A DNA stretch of 45,929 nucleotides from NCBI RefSeq assembly GCF_900659615.1, contig NZ_CAACUY010000058.1:1-45929 (forward strand). Reading direction: 5' to 3'. Positions within the stretch are counted from its first letter, which is position 1; each line of letters begins with the position of its first letter. Below the pieces are notes generated by a model, which was given only the letters and a program-made list of their open reading frames with translations, made no database searches and was not told the origin of the DNA. This document shows positions 31,521-38,596 of the stretch, piece by piece. This stretch comes from Actinomadura fibrosa (lineage in GTDB: Bacteria; Actinomycetota; Actinomycetes; Streptosporangiales; Streptosporangiaceae). The translations under genes were made by a program, and so were the position numbers.

Positions 31521-33056
31521 GTGGCTGAGGCGGTTGTGGTGGAGGGGGCCGTGGACGGGGCCGCGGCCGGCCGCGCGGGACGGGTGCGGTGCCGGCGCGA
31601 CCGGGCGGCGCTGGGCGCGCTCGTGGCGGTGACCGCCGCGCTGTACGCGGCGTACTCGCTGATGCGGCTGCGCGCCTTCCGCGCCAGCAGCTACGACCTG
31701 GTGATCTTCGACCAGGCGATCCGCTCCTACAGCCGCTTCGAGGCCCCCGTCGCGATCGTGAAGGGCGTGCACAACGGCTTCGGCCCGCACTTCCCGATCC
31801 TCGGCGACCACTTCTCGCCGATCCTCGCGCTGCTCGCGCCGTTCTACTGGGTGCACGACGGGCCCGGGACGCTGCTGGTGGCGCAGGCCGTGCTGCTCGC
31901 GCTCGCGATCGTTCCCATCTGGCGGTACGCGCGACAACGGCTCGGCGCGGGCGCCGCGTACTGCGCCGCCGGGGCCTACGCGCTGTCGTGGCCCATCGCC
32001 GAGGCGCTCGCCTTCGACTTCCACGAGGTCGCGTTCGTCCCCGTGCTGTCCGCGCTGATGATCGAGCGGTACGACGCGGGACGGCGGGGCCAGGCCGCGG
32101 TGGCGGCGCTTGTCCTTCTGCTGGTCAAGGAGGACATGGGCCTCCTGCTGGCGGGATTCGGGCTCTACCTGCTGACCCGCCGCGACGAGCCCGGCCCGGA
32201 GGAGGGGCTCCCGCGGCGCGCGGACCGGCGGGCGGGGGCCGCGTACATCGTCGCCGGCCTCGTCGCCACATGGGTCTCCTCCCGGCTGATCATCGCGGCG
32301 TTCGGCGGCGACAACGACTACTACTGGGCCTACGGATCGCTCGGTCCCGACCTCCCGCACGCCGCCGTGCACGCGCTGACCCACCCCTGGGACGTCGCGT
32401 CCGTCCTCGGCACCCCGCCGCACAAGCTGTGGACGACGGCGCTGCTCGTCCTGCCGCTGCTCCTGCTGCCCCTTGCCTCGCCGCTGACGCTCACCGCCGT
32501 GCCCCTGCTGGCGGAGCGGATGCTCGCGAGCCGCTTCGAGAACTGGTGGGAGCCGCACTACCACTACAACGCGTTCATCGTCGCCGTGCTCGTCCTCGCC
32601 TCGGTGGACGGCGCGGTGCGGCTGCGCGGACGGCTCGGGCCGCGGGTCCGCGCGCGGATTCCGGCCCTGCTGCCCGCTGCCGGGCTCCTGGGGGCCGCCG
32701 TTGTCGCCGTGCCGTTCTTCGCCTTCGCCGATCTGGCCGATCCGGCACTGTGGCGGCAGAACGAGCGGGCCCGCGCGGCCGAGGCGGCGGCCTCCCGGGT
32801 CCCGGACGGGGCGCTGGTGGAGTCGGCCAACGTGATCGGCCCGGCGCTGAGCCCCCGGGCGCGCGTCCTGCTGTGGGACGGGCGGTCGCGCCAGGCGCCC
32901 TGGGTCGTCGCCGACGTCGAGCGGCTGGAGTTCCCCTTCCGGACGGTGGCCGAGCAGCGGGGCAGGGTGGAGTCGCTGCTCGCCCAGGGATACCGGGAGG
33001 TCTACCGCGCGGACGGCTACGTCGTCCTGCACCGGGCGGCGCCGGACCCCTGGTGA
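31521..33056 (+). CDS. DUF2079 polytopic membrane protein
   Basis: 511 aa from GTG 31521. After a short charged start (RCRRDRAALG) come about ten hydrophobic helices. DUF2079 signatures are SSYDLVIFDQAIRSYSRFEA (an FDQAI motif), FGPHFPILGDHFSPILALLA, LLVKEDMGLLLAG, ENWWEPHYHYNAFIVAVL and a C-terminal soluble part (ALVESANVIGPALSPRARVL, VLLWDGR) that ends in GYVVLHRA. The overall plan, an acidic first loop and many membrane helices, is like GT-C-type glycosyltransferases, and the family is thought to be related to them; substrate and product are unknown. It is probably in the inner membrane with the tail outside. It follows the PadR gene by 71 bp. Confidence 0.88.
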   Translation: MAEAVVVEGAVDGAAAGRAGRVRCRRDRAALGALVAVTAALYAAYSLMRLRAFRASSYDLVIFDQAIRSYSRFEAPVAIVKGVHNGFGPHFPILGDHFSPILALLAPFYWVHDGPGTLLVAQAVLLALAIVPIWRYARQRLGAGAAYCAAGAYALSWPIAEALAFDFHEVAFVPVLSALMIERYDAGRRGQAAVAALVLLLVKEDMGLLLAGFGLYLLTRRDEPGPEEGLPRRADRRAGAAYIVAGLVATWVSSRLIIAAFGGDNDYYWAYGSLGPDLPHAAVHALTHPWDVASVLGTPPHKLWTTALLVLPLLLLPLASPLTLTAVPLLAERMLASRFENWWEPHYHYNAFIVAVLVLASVDGAVRLRGRLGPRVRARIPALLPAAGLLGAAVVAVPFFAFADLADPALWRQNERARAAEAAASRVPDGALVESANVIGPALSPRARVLLWDGRSRQAPWVVADVERLEFPFRTVAEQRGRVESLLAQGYREVYRADGYVVLHRAAPDPW

Positions 33057-33435
33057 CCGGTCGGTCGCCAGGGCGATAAAGGCAGATCGTTTGGACAGAT
33101 TGTCCGGTGACCCTCTGTTGGAACGCGGGTCAAATTGCGGGTGAAGGTTCCCCCGCGGATAAATCTGACTATCCTTTTCGTCTGCTTTGCCTGATACTTG
33201 AACGGAGTCGCGACGGCCGCGGCCGGTGCGCGAAGCACGTGCCACCACCCCTGTGACCGCTGCCGGACCGGCGTTGGGGCGGAGTACATGAGTGGTGTGA
33301 GGCAGTCCGAGGACAGGGCAGGGCGGTGCGCGCCGCGCGCGCCGGAATTTATCCCCCGCGCGGCAATGCCCGAGGCAGGTAAATCTCCGTACCGCATTGG
33401 CGGTCATGGGGCGGAATATGGCGGGGAGTCGTGAC
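33057..33435 (+). promoter_or_regulatory. AT-enriched upstream region of the TS-fold gene
   Basis: 379 bp without a supported gene. It contains a dyad GGACA-GAT-TGTCC (33093-33105) and a TATCCT box (33170-33175), plus a pair of ATTTATCC motifs in opposite orientation near 33160 and 33350. The reading frames here have poor third-position bias and are probably not coding. Confidence 0.4.
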
Positions 33436-34074
33436 GTGGCGGCGCCAGCGGGCCGGCACGCCCGGCGCTTCGAGACGTGCGGCCGCGCCTGGATCGCCGT
33501 GCTCCGGCACGTCTGGTCCGCCGGCGTGGCGGGCATGGAGGACCAGGGACCGATCATCGAGGGCCCGCCGACGCTCTTCGAGGTCGCCTCGCTGAGCTGG
33601 GAGGACCCGATCCTGCGCGAGTACGGCGACCGGACGCGGATCGGCGACCGGGGCCAGGAGCGCGCCCGCCGGGCCGGGCGGAGCCGCTACGGACCGCGGC
33701 TGCGCGAGCTCGGCGGCGTGGATCAGCTCGCCTGGGTCGTCGACCTGCTGCGGGCCCGGCCGTGGACGACCAGCGCGTGGATCTCGCTGACGGTCCCGGG
33801 GGAGTCCGCCGAGGACATGCCGTGCCTGACGGCGCTGTCCTTCCGCATCCGCGACTACCGGCTGATCATGACGGCGATGTTCCGGTCGCAGAACGTCTAC
33901 CGCGGCTACCTGACCTACATCCCGCTGCGCGGCGTCCAGCTCCAGGTCGCCGAGGAGCTGGGGCTCCCGTCCGGGCCGCTGCGGGTGTTCGTGGACGTCC
34001 CGCACATCCTCGTGGGGGACGCGGAGCGGGTCGCGTCCGTCCTGGCCGCGATCCCCGAGCCGAGCGCGGCCTGA
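33436..34074 (+). CDS. Divergent thymidylate-synthase-fold protein
   Basis: 212 aa. GTG 33436 is favoured: GGGGAG lies seven bases ahead, and codons before it are not GC-biased. ATGs at 33406 and 33418 are alternatives. It aligns by eye with the thymidylate synthase core: YGPRLRELGGVDQLAWVVDL (YG.RLR...DQL..V), then PWTTSAWISL, the nucleophile C130 in MPCLTALSF, and R150-S in FRSQNVYRGYL, with exactly the 20-residue Cys-to-Arg spacing of ThyA (C146, R166). The C-terminal VFVDVPHILVGDAERV matches the GGDTHLY region. Changes are notable: the RR of the neighbouring subunit reads TS, ThyA D169 reads N153, N177 reads Y161, and Y209 reads L. It may act on another nucleotide or no longer be a synthase. 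The rest of the fold is intact. Confidence 0.75.
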   Translation: MAAPAGRHARRFETCGRAWIAVLRHVWSAGVAGMEDQGPIIEGPPTLFEVASLSWEDPILREYGDRTRIGDRGQERARRAGRSRYGPRLRELGGVDQLAWVVDLLRARPWTTSAWISLTVPGESAEDMPCLTALSFRIRDYRLIMTAMFRSQNVYRGYLTYIPLRGVQLQVAEELGLPSGPLRVFVDVPHILVGDAERVASVLAAIPEPSAA

Positions 34075-34245
34075 CCCGAGCCCCGCTGTGAACAGGGTCA
34101 CCCGAGCCGGGCGGGCCCGGGTGGGCCGTCCGGAAGCGGACGCGCCGCCTCAGGTCCGGTGGTCCGGGAGGTGAGGCCGCTCGGGACGCCCGTGGAGTTA
34201 CCGGCGGGTGTTTCCGCTGCCGCCGAGCCCGTGGCCGCCGGGGGA

Positions 34246-34251
34246 TAGACT
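34246..34251 (+). promoter_or_regulatory. -10 element (TAGACT) for serA
   Basis: TAGACT is the best -10 box in the 262-bp gap, about 85 bases before the serA start. It gives a leader of ~80 bases. Confidence 0.4.
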
Positions 34252-34336
34252 CGCCGCGGGGGCGAGGGCACGACGAGGTGACTCGCGACTTCACCTGCAC
34301 ATCAGCCGCATATCCGACTTCCCGAAGGACTGTTCC

Positions 34337-35926
34337 TTGAGCAAGCCCGTCGTCCTCGTCGCAGAAGAGCTGTCCCCGGCCGGCATCGCCGTGCTGGAAT
34401 CCGACTTCGAGGTCCGTCACGTCGACGGCAGCGACAAGGCGCTCCTGCTGCCGGCCGTCGCCGACGTCGACGCGCTGATCGTCCGCAGCGCCACCAAGGT
34501 CACCGCCGAGGTGTTCCAGCACGCCCGGAAGCTGCGGGTCGTCGCCCGCGCCGGCGTGGGCCTCGACAACGTGGACGTGGAGGCCGCCACCAAGGCCGGC
34601 GTCATGGTCGTGAACGCGCCGACCTCCAACATCGTCACCGCCGCCGAGCACGCGATCGCGCTGCTGCTCGCCACCGCCCGGAACGTGCCACAGGGCCACG
34701 CCGCCCTCAAGCAGGGCGAGTGGAAGCGGTCCAAGTACACCGGCGTCGAGCTCCAGGGCAAGACCGTCGGCGTCCTCGGCCTCGGCCGCATCGGCGTGCT
34801 GGTCGCCCAGCGCCTCGCCGCGTTCGACATGAACGTCATCGCGTTCGACCCGTACGTCCAGGCCGCCCGCGCCGCCCAGCTCGGGGTGAGGCTCGTCACG
34901 CTGGAGGAGCTGCTCCGGGAGAGCGACTTCATCACCGTCCACCTGCCGAAGACCCCGGAGACGCTCGGCCTGATCGGCGACCGCGAGCTGCACCAGGTCA
35001 AGCCGAGCGTGCGGATCGTCAACGCCGCCCGCGGCGGGATCGTCGACGAGGAGGCCCTCGACCTCGCGCTGAAGGACGGCCGCGTCGCCGGCGCCGGCAT
35101 CGACGTGTTCAGCAGCGAGCCGTGCACCGAGAGCCCCCTGTTCCACCACGACGCCGTCGTGGTCACCCCGCACCTCGGCGCCAGCACCCACGAGGCGCAG
35201 GAGAAGGCGGGCACCCAGGTCGCCCGCTCGGTGAAGCTGGCCCTGTCCGGCGAGTTCGTCCCGGACGCGGTCAACGTCCAGGGCGGCGCCGTCGCCGAGG
35301 ACGTCAAGCCCGGCCTGCCGCTCGCCGAGAAGCTCGGCCGCATCTTCACCGCCCTCGCCGGCGGCGTCCCCGTCCGGCTGGACGTGGTGGTCCGCGGCGA
35401 GATCGCCGAGCACGACGTCAAGGTGCTGGAGCTGGCCGCGCTCAAGGGCGTCTTCGTGGACGTGACCGAGGAGGCCGTGACGTTCGTCAACGCGCCGCTG
35501 CTGGCCCGCGACCGCGGCGTCGAGGTCACCCTCACCACCAGCGAGGACAGCCCCGACTGGCGCAACGTCGTGCAGGTGCGCGGCACCATGGCCGACGGCG
35601 CCGTCGTGTCGGTGTCCGGCACGCTCACCGGCCCGAAGCACGCCGAGCGGATCATCGAGATCAACGGCTACAACATGGAGCTGGTCCCGACCGCGCACAT
35701 GGCGTTCTTCTCCTACGTCGACCGGCCCGGCATCGTCGGCGCGGTCGGCAAGCTGCTCGGCGACGCCCAGGTCAACATCGCGGGCATGCAGGTCGGCCGG
35801 GACGCCAAGGGCGGCAAGGCGCTGATCGCGCTGACCGTCGACTCGGCCATCGCGCCGCAGCTCGTCGACGCCATCTCCGCCGAGGTCGGCGCCGACATGG
35901 GCCGCCGGGTGGACCTGGAGAACTGA
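34337..35926 (+). CDS. serA: D-3-phosphoglycerate dehydrogenase
   Basis: 529 aa from TTG 34337, with GAAGGA 8 bases upstream. It makes 3-phosphohydroxypyruvate for serine synthesis, using NAD+. The Rossmann motif is VLGLGRIGVLVAQRLAAF (about 150-167), catalytic Arg and Glu are in NAARGGIVDEEAL and the following GAGIDVF region, and the catalytic His is in TPHLGASTHEAQ. The length is that of the mycobacterial long form, with an intervening ASB-type domain (about 315-450) and a C-terminal ACT domain (HMAFFSYVDRPGIVGAVGKL) that binds serine. Its place in the ilv-leu block is typical of actinomycetes. A strong terminator follows. Confidence 0.97.
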   Translation: MSKPVVLVAEELSPAGIAVLESDFEVRHVDGSDKALLLPAVADVDALIVRSATKVTAEVFQHARKLRVVARAGVGLDNVDVEAATKAGVMVVNAPTSNIVTAAEHAIALLLATARNVPQGHAALKQGEWKRSKYTGVELQGKTVGVLGLGRIGVLVAQRLAAFDMNVIAFDPYVQAARAAQLGVRLVTLEELLRESDFITVHLPKTPETLGLIGDRELHQVKPSVRIVNAARGGIVDEEALDLALKDGRVAGAGIDVFSSEPCTESPLFHHDAVVVTPHLGASTHEAQEKAGTQVARSVKLALSGEFVPDAVNVQGGAVAEDVKPGLPLAEKLGRIFTALAGGVPVRLDVVVRGEIAEHDVKVLELAALKGVFVDVTEEAVTFVNAPLLARDRGVEVTLTTSEDSPDWRNVVQVRGTMADGAVVSVSGTLTGPKHAERIIEINGYNMELVPTAHMAFFSYVDRPGIVGAVGKLLGDAQVNIAGMQVGRDAKGGKALIALTVDSAIAPQLVDAISAEVGADMGRRVDLEN

Positions 35927-35941
35927 CACTCAGCACCGCCA

Positions 35942-35978
35942 CGGGCGGGCGTCCGGCAGCGCGCCGGACGCCCGCCCG
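35942..35978 (+). terminator. Terminator hairpin after serA
   Basis: A perfect 16-bp stem (CGGGCGGGCGTCCGGC, 35942-35957) with loop AGCGC; starts 16 bases after the serA stop. Confidence 0.85.
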
Positions 35979-36085
35979 ACGCGTTTCCAGGACGCGGGGA
36001 GGCGGTGTCCGCCGTCTCACATACCGGGATTTTAAGCCACGGACCGGGACACCCGGCGGGACGGCGGGTTACCGTGACAGGAGTC

Positions 36086-36130
36086 ATGCGGCGTTTCGTA
36101 GTGATCCTTCGCTGCCGCACCGGGGCCTGA
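36086..36130 (+). CDS. Orphan branched-chain-type leader peptide
   Basis: 14 aa, MRRFVVILRCRTGA, with ACAGGAG directly upstream (AGGAG, then TC, ATG) and a TACCGT box at 36070-36075. It carries Val-Val-Ile-Leu coded GTA GTG ATC CTT, using the same rare GTA and CTT as the ilv leader. It is followed by GC hairpins (36141-36173, 36190-36206). The gene placed downstream is the 34-codon one at 36253, not a known biosynthetic gene. Style and position match a leader peptide; its function as an attenuator is inferred. Confidence 0.6.
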   Translation: MRRFVVILRCRTGA

Positions 36131-36140
36131 ACCATCGACA

Positions 36141-36206
36141 GGCCGGCACCCCGCCGCGGGGCACCCGCCGGCCCTCGACGCGGCGCCGGACCGTGCGAAC
36201 CACGGT
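36141..36206 (+). promoter_or_regulatory. Tandem hairpins after the orphan leader peptide
   Basis: GGCCGGC (36141-36147) pairs with GCCGGCC (36167-36173), with an inner stem CCCCG/CGGGG. A second hairpin is ACCGTG-CGAAC-CACGGT (36190-36206). There is no T-tract, so control would be by translation or by Rho rather than an intrinsic terminator. Confidence 0.5.
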
Positions 36207-36252
36207 TCCCCGGCGGCCTCCCCGCCACAGCACAGCGATTCGGAGCACCCAC

Positions 36253-36357
36253 ATGAACGACGCCATCCCGACCAACGCGCCCGCCGAGAACGCCGAGGAA
36301 GAGGCCGCCCGCGCCCTGCAAACGGCCCTCGACCGCCGCGACAACGGCGGGCGGTAG
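36253..36357 (+). CDS. Small 34-aa Ala/Glu-rich protein, hypothetical
   Basis: 34 aa, beginning MNDAIPTNAPAENAEEEAAR and ending in LQTALDRRDNGGR. GGAGC lies seven bases ahead of ATG 36253. Of its 34 codons all but two or so end in G or C, as real genes of this genome do, which supports coding. It is probably a single amphipathic helix (residues 12-30, AENAEEEAARALQTALDRR) with charged ends. It is acidic, has no membrane segment and no cysteine. I recognise no family. Its unusual feature is the branched-chain-type leader peptide and hairpins upstream, and a terminator hairpin with T5 that overlaps its stop, so the whole is a compact single transcription unit. Confidence 0.6.
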   Translation: MNDAIPTNAPAENAEEEAARALQTALDRRDNGGR

Positions 36358-36363
36358 ATTTTT
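36332..36363 (+). terminator. Intrinsic terminator at the end of the small gene
   Basis: ACCGCC (36332-36337) pairs with GGCGGT (36350-36355) and is followed by AGA then TTTTT (36359-36363). CCGCCG/CGGCGG is an alternative stem in the same place. It overlaps the last codons and stop of the 34-aa gene. Confidence 0.6.
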
Positions 36364-36374
36364 CAATCCCGGCC

Positions 36375-36478
36375 CAGGGGGCTCGCCTGGCGGCTCGCCC
36401 CCTGACCGTGCTTGGGCGAGCGCTGCATCGCTTCGCGATCTCCGCGGGGAGGCTCGCCTTCGGCCTCGCCTCCCCGCG
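36375..36478. repeat. Two GC hairpins related to the dispersed repeat
   Basis: Hairpin 1: CAGGGGGC (36375-36382) with GCCCCCTG (36397-36404); its loop holds CTCGCCTGGCGGCTCGC, a block shared with repeat copy B. Hairpin 2: CGCGGGGAGGC (36443-36453) with its complement (36468-36478), an 11-bp stem. The GCATCGCTTCG between them also occurs in copy B. It looks like a rearranged relative of the repeat family. Confidence 0.6.
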
Positions 36479-36523
36479 TCGTTAACGCGCTCGCGTGAAA
36501 CCTGAGGTCGCCGTCCACGGTCC

Positions 36524-36529
36524 TAAGAT
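36524..36529 (+). promoter_or_regulatory. -10 element (TAAGAT) for the FhuF-like gene
   Basis: TAAGAT ends six bases before GTG 36536, giving a leaderless start. Confidence 0.5.
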
Positions 36530-36535
36530 GGGGCG

Positions 36536-37249
36536 GTGCCTGCTGACGCCGTCTCCGCCGACAGTTTCGTCGGCGCCGACGAGGTCGTTGCGGTTCTGCG
36601 GGACGTCGCTCGGCTTGGGGCCTACTTCGAGATCGTCACGGATCCGGACGAGTCGGTCGATCCGACGTGGCGGCCGTTTCCGGAGACTGATCGGGAGCGG
36701 CTCATCGGCCTGACCGGGCAGTACGCGCGGCGCCTCGGGACGGACGAGCGGCGCGTCGCCGCGTCCATCCTCTTCCAGGGGCTCGCGTCGCGGCTGTGGT
36801 CGCCCATGGTCGCGGCCGCCGCGCGCGGCGTCGTCCCGCATCTGTCCGGTCTGCACTGGCGGTGGGCGCCCGGTGCCCCGGTCGCGCTGTGGCTGGCCGA
36901 GCCGTCCGGCAGGCGGGCCGGGAGCGCGCGCGAGGCCGCCGCGCTCGTCCGCGACGCGGTGGTGGACGGGCAGCTCCGCCCCCTGCGCGAGGCGATGCTC
37001 GGGTTCGTCCGCCTCGCGGACGGACTGCTCTGGGGGAACGCCGCCTCCGCCCTCGCGGGAAGCCTCAACGTCGGCCCGCCCGATCCGGACCGCGCCGCCG
37101 TCGTCCGCGAGCTGCTCGCGCTGGAGCCGCTGGCGGGCACGGGGGCGTTCGGGCCGCGCGGCTTCGTCCGGCGGAGCTGCTGCCTGTACTACCGGGTGCC
37201 GCCGGGCGGCGAGATGTGCGGCGACTGCGCCCTGCTGCCCCGCCGCTAG
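36536..37249 (+). CDS. FhuF-like (2Fe-2S) protein
   Basis: 237 aa from GTG 36536. Its C-terminal end carries RRSCCLYYRVPPGGEMCGDC: C215, C216, C228 and C231. This CC-x11-C-x2-C arrangement is the 2Fe-2S site of the FhuF/siderophore-interacting ferric reductases. The preceding ~200 residues are mostly helical (ADEVVAVLRDVARLGAYFEI, RRVAASILFQGLASRLWSP, HWRWAPGAPVALWL), as in that family. It would reduce ferric siderophores in the cytoplasm to release iron. There is no siderophore cluster in the window, though the ABM monooxygenase further on could also relate to iron. A hairpin that contains its stop codon separates it from the cobalt genes. Confidence 0.85.
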   Translation: MPADAVSADSFVGADEVVAVLRDVARLGAYFEIVTDPDESVDPTWRPFPETDRERLIGLTGQYARRLGTDERRVAASILFQGLASRLWSPMVAAAARGVVPHLSGLHWRWAPGAPVALWLAEPSGRRAGSAREAAALVRDAVVDGQLRPLREAMLGFVRLADGLLWGNAASALAGSLNVGPPDPDRAAVVRELLALEPLAGTGAFGPRGFVRRSCCLYYRVPPGGEMCGDCALLPRR

Positions 37250-37264
37250 CGAAAGGCGGCGGGG
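37238..37264. terminator. Bidirectional terminator, stop codon in the loop
   Basis: CCCCGCCGC (37238-37246) pairs with GCGGCGGGG (37256-37264). The loop TAGCGAAAG holds the stop of the FhuF-like gene. It serves the converging cbtA too. Confidence 0.75.
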
Positions 37265-37272
37265 CGCACGCG

Positions 37273-38007
37273 TCACGTGCCCGCTGGAACCGCGGTACGC
37301 GCCGGATGGTGGGCGAGCGCCCTTTCGGTGAGATAGCCGAAGAGGAGGCCGATCGTCGCCCACAGGACGAGCTGGACGCCCAGGGAGGCGATCCGGAAGT
37401 CCCACAGGACGGTGGCCGGGAAGTGCTCGGGGATGGCGTTCGGCTTGGGCGTGAGCCGGTAGACGAGCCCGATGACCACCGCGAACCCGGCGGTGGACGC
37501 GATGACCGCGTTCCAGGCGCCGAGCCTCGGGACGAGCCGGCGGCAGACGATCACCGCCGCGGTGGTGGCGAGGACGCCGAGCGCGACCATGCCGAAGTAC
37601 AGCGCCGTCCGGCTCCCGATGGTCTCGGGGTCGCCGACGGCCGGCGGGGTCGCCGGGTACTTCAGGAACGGGACGAGCTCGATCGCGACGAACCCGGCGA
37701 GGGCGACCAGGGCGGCCGTGGCGCGCGCGCCGAGCCGTCCGAGCCTGCCGTGGGCGAACGCGAACGCGATCGAGAACAGGCCGCCGAGCGCCACCCCGTA
37801 CACGGCCATGGCCGTGATCAGCCCGGCGGTCTTCTGGACGGTGCGGCTGACGACCTCGGGCTCGTGCCCCTCGTGGGCGGCGTGGGCCTCCTCGAAGGCG
37901 ATGGCGTGGCCGACCTGGGGCTCGCCGTAGATCCAGGCGACGACCAGGGCGAGCGCGGCCGCGGCGAGCCCGACGAGCATGCCGCGGACCAGCAGTGATC
38001 TCATCAT
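37273..38007 (-). CDS. cbtA: CbtA-family cobalt transporter subunit
   Basis: 244 aa with about five or six membrane helices: SLLVRGMLVGLAAAALALVV, LITAMAVYGVALGGLFSIAF, ATAALVALAGFVAIELVPFL, TALYFGMVALGVLATTAAVI and others. CbtA marks include a His/Glu-rich loop after helix 1 (AIAFEEAHAAHEGHEPEV), ELVPFLKYPATPPAVGDPET, and LTPKPNAIPEHFPATVLWDF. It forms, with CbtB, a predicted cobalt uptake system controlled by B12 riboswitches in many bacteria. It starts at ATG 38007 (a second ATG at 38004 may also serve), ten bases after the cbtB stop, so the two are coupled. Confidence 0.92.
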   Translation of the reverse strand: MMRSLLVRGMLVGLAAAALALVVAWIYGEPQVGHAIAFEEAHAAHEGHEPEVVSRTVQKTAGLITAMAVYGVALGGLFSIAFAFAHGRLGRLGARATAALVALAGFVAIELVPFLKYPATPPAVGDPETIGSRTALYFGMVALGVLATTAAVIVCRRLVPRLGAWNAVIASTAGFAVVIGLVYRLTPKPNAIPEHFPATVLWDFRIASLGVQLVLWATIGLLFGYLTERALAHHPARTAVPAGT

Positions 38008-38017
38008 CGGCGGCGGC

Positions 38018-38254
38018 TCAGTGGCAGGGGAAGCCGAGCAGGTGCCGGCCGTCGTGGGTGAACTCGTGCACCCACGTGCCGCCGAACAGGGACGTCGCGC
38101 CCTGCTCGGCGCCGACGAAGTAGATGAGGACCGCGCCCAGGACCACGGCGAAGACCGCCCAGGGGAGGATCTCGCGGATCGGCACGCGCAGCGGCGCGGG
38201 GGCCGGCCGGGCCTGCGGGGACGTGCCGGCGGGCGGAACGGCGGACTGGGCCAT
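38018..38254 (-). CDS. cbtB: CbtB-family cobalt transporter subunit
   Basis: 78 aa from ATG 38254, with GAGGAG eight bases upstream; an upstream GTG would add eight residues without a site. After a Pro/Ala-rich start comes one membrane helix (EILPWAVFAVVLGAVLIYFV), then GAEQGATSLFGGTWVHEFTH and DGRHLLGFPCH. The C-terminal H-E-F-x-H-D-G-R-H...C-H motif is the CbtB cobalt-binding signature. It is the first gene of cbtBA. A cobalamin riboswitch lies directly upstream; when B12 is plentiful it shuts the pair off. The ribosome-binding site (rc of 38263-38267, GAGGA) can pair with TCCTC (rc of 38294-38298), suggesting control of translation. Confidence 0.93.
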   Translation of the reverse strand: MAQSAVPPAGTSPQARPAPAPLRVPIREILPWAVFAVVLGAVLIYFVGAEQGATSLFGGTWVHEFTHDGRHLLGFPCH

Positions 38255-38299
38255 GTCGGGTCTCCTCACGGGGTTCACTCGCCCCGGTAGCGGGAGGAC

Positions 38300-38445
38300 G
38301 ACGGGTCAGTGTCCTGACTCCCAGATCCGCGCCTCCCTCCGACCTTCCAGCCGGTATGTCCGGCCGTGGTCGCGAGCGGGGGAGACTCCCTGGTCACAGT
38401 GGCGGGACCGTCCTGGAATCGCACCAGAGTTCCTGCGCACCGTCG
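38300..38445 (-). ncRNA. Cobalamin (B12) riboswitch upstream of cbtBA
   Basis: On the minus strand the aptamer core reads GGTGCGATTCCAGG, then GGTCCCGCCACTGTGACC (the GCCACTG B12-box region), a variable arm, and the closing GGGAGTCAGGACACTGACCC. These match the cobalamin riboswitch consensus in order and spacing. It lies ~45 bases before cbtB. Confidence 0.93.
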
Positions 38446-38549
38446 CCTCGTATCTGAACTTGTCGCCCAGAGCGTCCCCTTTGGGTGGTGTGCGCGTCAA
38501 GTCCGCTCCCGGGCGGTGCCCTGCGGCGACGAGACCGGTGTCCCGCCAT

Positions 38550-38590
38550 GTGAGACCTCAGCCCAAGCACTGAGACGTTTGCAGTAGAGT
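38550..38590 (+). promoter_or_regulatory. leuB promoter: TGAGAC motifs and -10 TAGAGT
   Basis: TGAGAC occurs twice (TGTGAGACCTCAG and CACTGAGACGTTT) just before TAGAGT (38585-38590), which ends six bases before the leuB ATG. The message is probably leaderless. The CTGAGAC motif is shared with the ilvB upstream region, hinting at a common regulator. Confidence 0.55.
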
Positions 38591-38596
38591 GCGCCC

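Noticed and set aside
33288..33434. 48-codon frame with GGAG upstream, ending just before the TS-fold start
   Set aside because: Third-position G/C is low compared with neighbouring genes, so it is likely non-coding; its end does place a stop next to GTG 33436, which could be coincidence.
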